DNA of 64,000 nucleotides, taken from NCBI GenBank assembly GCA_030710605.1, contig CP092886.1, positions 159,324,000 to 159,387,999 of the forward strand, given 5' to 3'. Source of the DNA: Cordylochernes scorpioides. Taxonomy: Eukaryota; Arthropoda; Arachnida; Pseudoscorpiones; Chernetidae. Shown here in pieces: positions 62,836-64,000 of this stretch. A program made the translations under genes and the position numbers. Position 1 is the first letter of the stretch. Each line of letters starts with the position of its first letter. Under the pieces are notes generated by a model. It was given only the letters and a program-made list of their open reading frames with translations, searched no databases and was not told where the DNA came from.

Positions 62836-64000
62836 TTGATATTTGTAAATAATAGAGTCATATTGCAAAACTTTCCATGTGTCCTATGTATGAATACCTA
62901 TTGCTATATATCAGAATCATTCAATATATCCACCTTCCCTCTGTACACATTTGGTCCAGCGTTCTTTCCAACTCACAAAAGCACTTTGGTAAAATGCTAC
63001 ATCTTGCTTTTTGAACCAGCCTCTAACCTCATGGAGTAACATTTCATCATTTTCAAATAGTCTACCGCGTAGAGAATTCTTTAATTTACCAAACAGGTAG
63101 AAGTCTGAAGGAGCCATTTCAGGACTGTAAGCTGGGTGAGGCATCAAAGTTCACCTATATCTGTAAATTTGAGCCAATGTCTGTTGCGCGGTGTGAGGTA
63201 TAGCATTGTCTTGATGAAATTTGATTTGACAGTCTTTTAGACCCGGGCTTTTTGTTTAAATATCTCCTTTAGCTTTTCTAACCATTTACAATATCTTTCC
63301 TTGTTGATGGAAGTATTTTTTTCAAGCATGTCCATGCATATGAGCCTATCTTGGTCCCAAAAGACCGTGACCATGATTTTGTCTTTGAAAAGGGAAAGCC
63401 TTGGTTTTTTTCTCGACTGGAGACATTTTATGTGTCCACTGCATTGATTGGCGCTTTGAAGAAGGGTCATAATGATAAACCCAAATCTCATCACACGTTA
63501 TGACTCCTTTAAAGGCCTCAGAAGCTGGTCCTGTGTAAGATTCTATGAGGTCTAAACAAATTTCTTTCCGAGTTTGCATCATTTCTCGTGTTAGAAGCTT
63601 TGGCACCCATTTTGAGCACAATTTTCGATAGCCAAGATCTGAAAGTAGTTTAGAAACACTTTCTGTATAAGATTAGAAGTTTTTTTCATCAATTGATATG
63701 TCGTTATTGTCCAGTTATTCTTGACAATTTCCTCAGAGACTTTAATGACCGATATGTCCTCACTTCTTTTTTCTAGATTTAATTCATTTTGTCTCCTCTC
63801 TAATTGTAAATACGCTGCTGTATCACCTCATAAGCATAAATAAATAAATAAAAGCCAAAATTTAGTATGTTGTGACAGTTGAAAATTTACCTGCCCTCTC
63901 TTTGCTATGAAGATCAAAATGGCCTTTCTAGAAGCGCTGAACCCATCTCTGTGTGTATAGTGCTTCTATCCAATGTTTCGTTTTCATATACTGGATGAAG
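62836..64000 (-). pseudogene. mariner transposase relic B (DD34D), minus strand, N-terminus at window edge
   Basis: Reading minus from the window end: 'SRSTIH' and 'WVQRF*KGHFDLHSKERAGK' (helix-turn-helix region, with a stop), a long spacer, 'DISVIKVSEEIV', 'SVSKLLSDLGYRKLCSKWVP', then the open frame 63346-63621 with the first catalytic site VITCDEIWVYHYDP. A shift near 63350 moves to FKDKIMVTVFWD (63237-63494). The second Asp is in FHQDNAIPH near 63200 and the third 34 residues later in MAPSDFYLF, with a stop codon between them. The C-terminus 'WKERWTKCVQREGGYIE' ends at 62917. All three catalytic Asp remain, yet several shifts and stops kill it. Confidence 0.9.

Overview
The window looks like AT-rich, repeat-packed nuclear DNA of an invertebrate animal, probably an arthropod or a mollusc-like lophotrochozoan; the sequence does not let me choose. 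The evidence is metazoan DD34D mariner relics, Ty3/gypsy LTR elements, relics of non-LTR elements, a tRNA-derived SINE, Helitron-like ends, an intact eukaryotic tRNA-Gly gene with a Pol III terminator, and U6 and U2 snRNA-like sequences. I find no host protein-coding gene that I can defend. Every longer open frame is either a transposon protein or a by-product of a tandem array. The window is probably intergenic or deep intronic.

Layout. 0-4 kb: a non-LTR retrotransposon relic (minus strand) is split by a small LTR element with a 5-bp target duplication. 4.6-6.6 kb: a tRNA-SINE runs into a 33-copy, 45-bp minisatellite, followed by a short inverted-repeat element (family M1). 8-16 kb and 21-31 kb: dispersed repeats and foldback elements (families FB1, FB2, FB3) among AT-rich DNA. 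32 kb: a 43-bp tandem array. 33.8 kb: a U6 pseudogene. 35.7-38.6 kb: a GC-richer Ty3/gypsy element on the minus strand, with LTRs, a polypurine tract and a 4-bp target duplication, but lacking reverse transcriptase, RNase H and most of integrase. 39-46.6 kb: a dense cluster of FB1, FB2, FB3, M1 and SINE copies. 47-48 kb: a mariner relic. 48-51.7 kb: the 3' end of a LINE and a Helitron-like cluster holding a U2 fragment and the tRNA-Gly gene. 51.7-52.5 kb: a three-level hierarchical satellite. 53-61.6 kb: foldbacks, M1 copies and a 38-bp tandem array. 62.3-64 kb: two different mariner relics.

How the parts relate. The autonomous-type elements (mariners, LTR elements, LINEs) are all visibly broken. 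The small non-autonomous families make up most of the recognisable repeats. M1 is present in about eleven copies with TA-flanked terminal inverted repeats. FB1, FB2 and FB3 are different foldback families, yet all carry AGATGGCGC close to their ends, and in FB1 this lies inside a perfect match to the known CTCF consensus. That is the most interesting signal I found. Non-repeat islands of higher GC with homeodomain- or POU-like motifs (7.4, 10.4, 16-17.5, 29.6, 39.1, 42.1, 55.1, 61.8 kb) are weak candidates for regulatory DNA.
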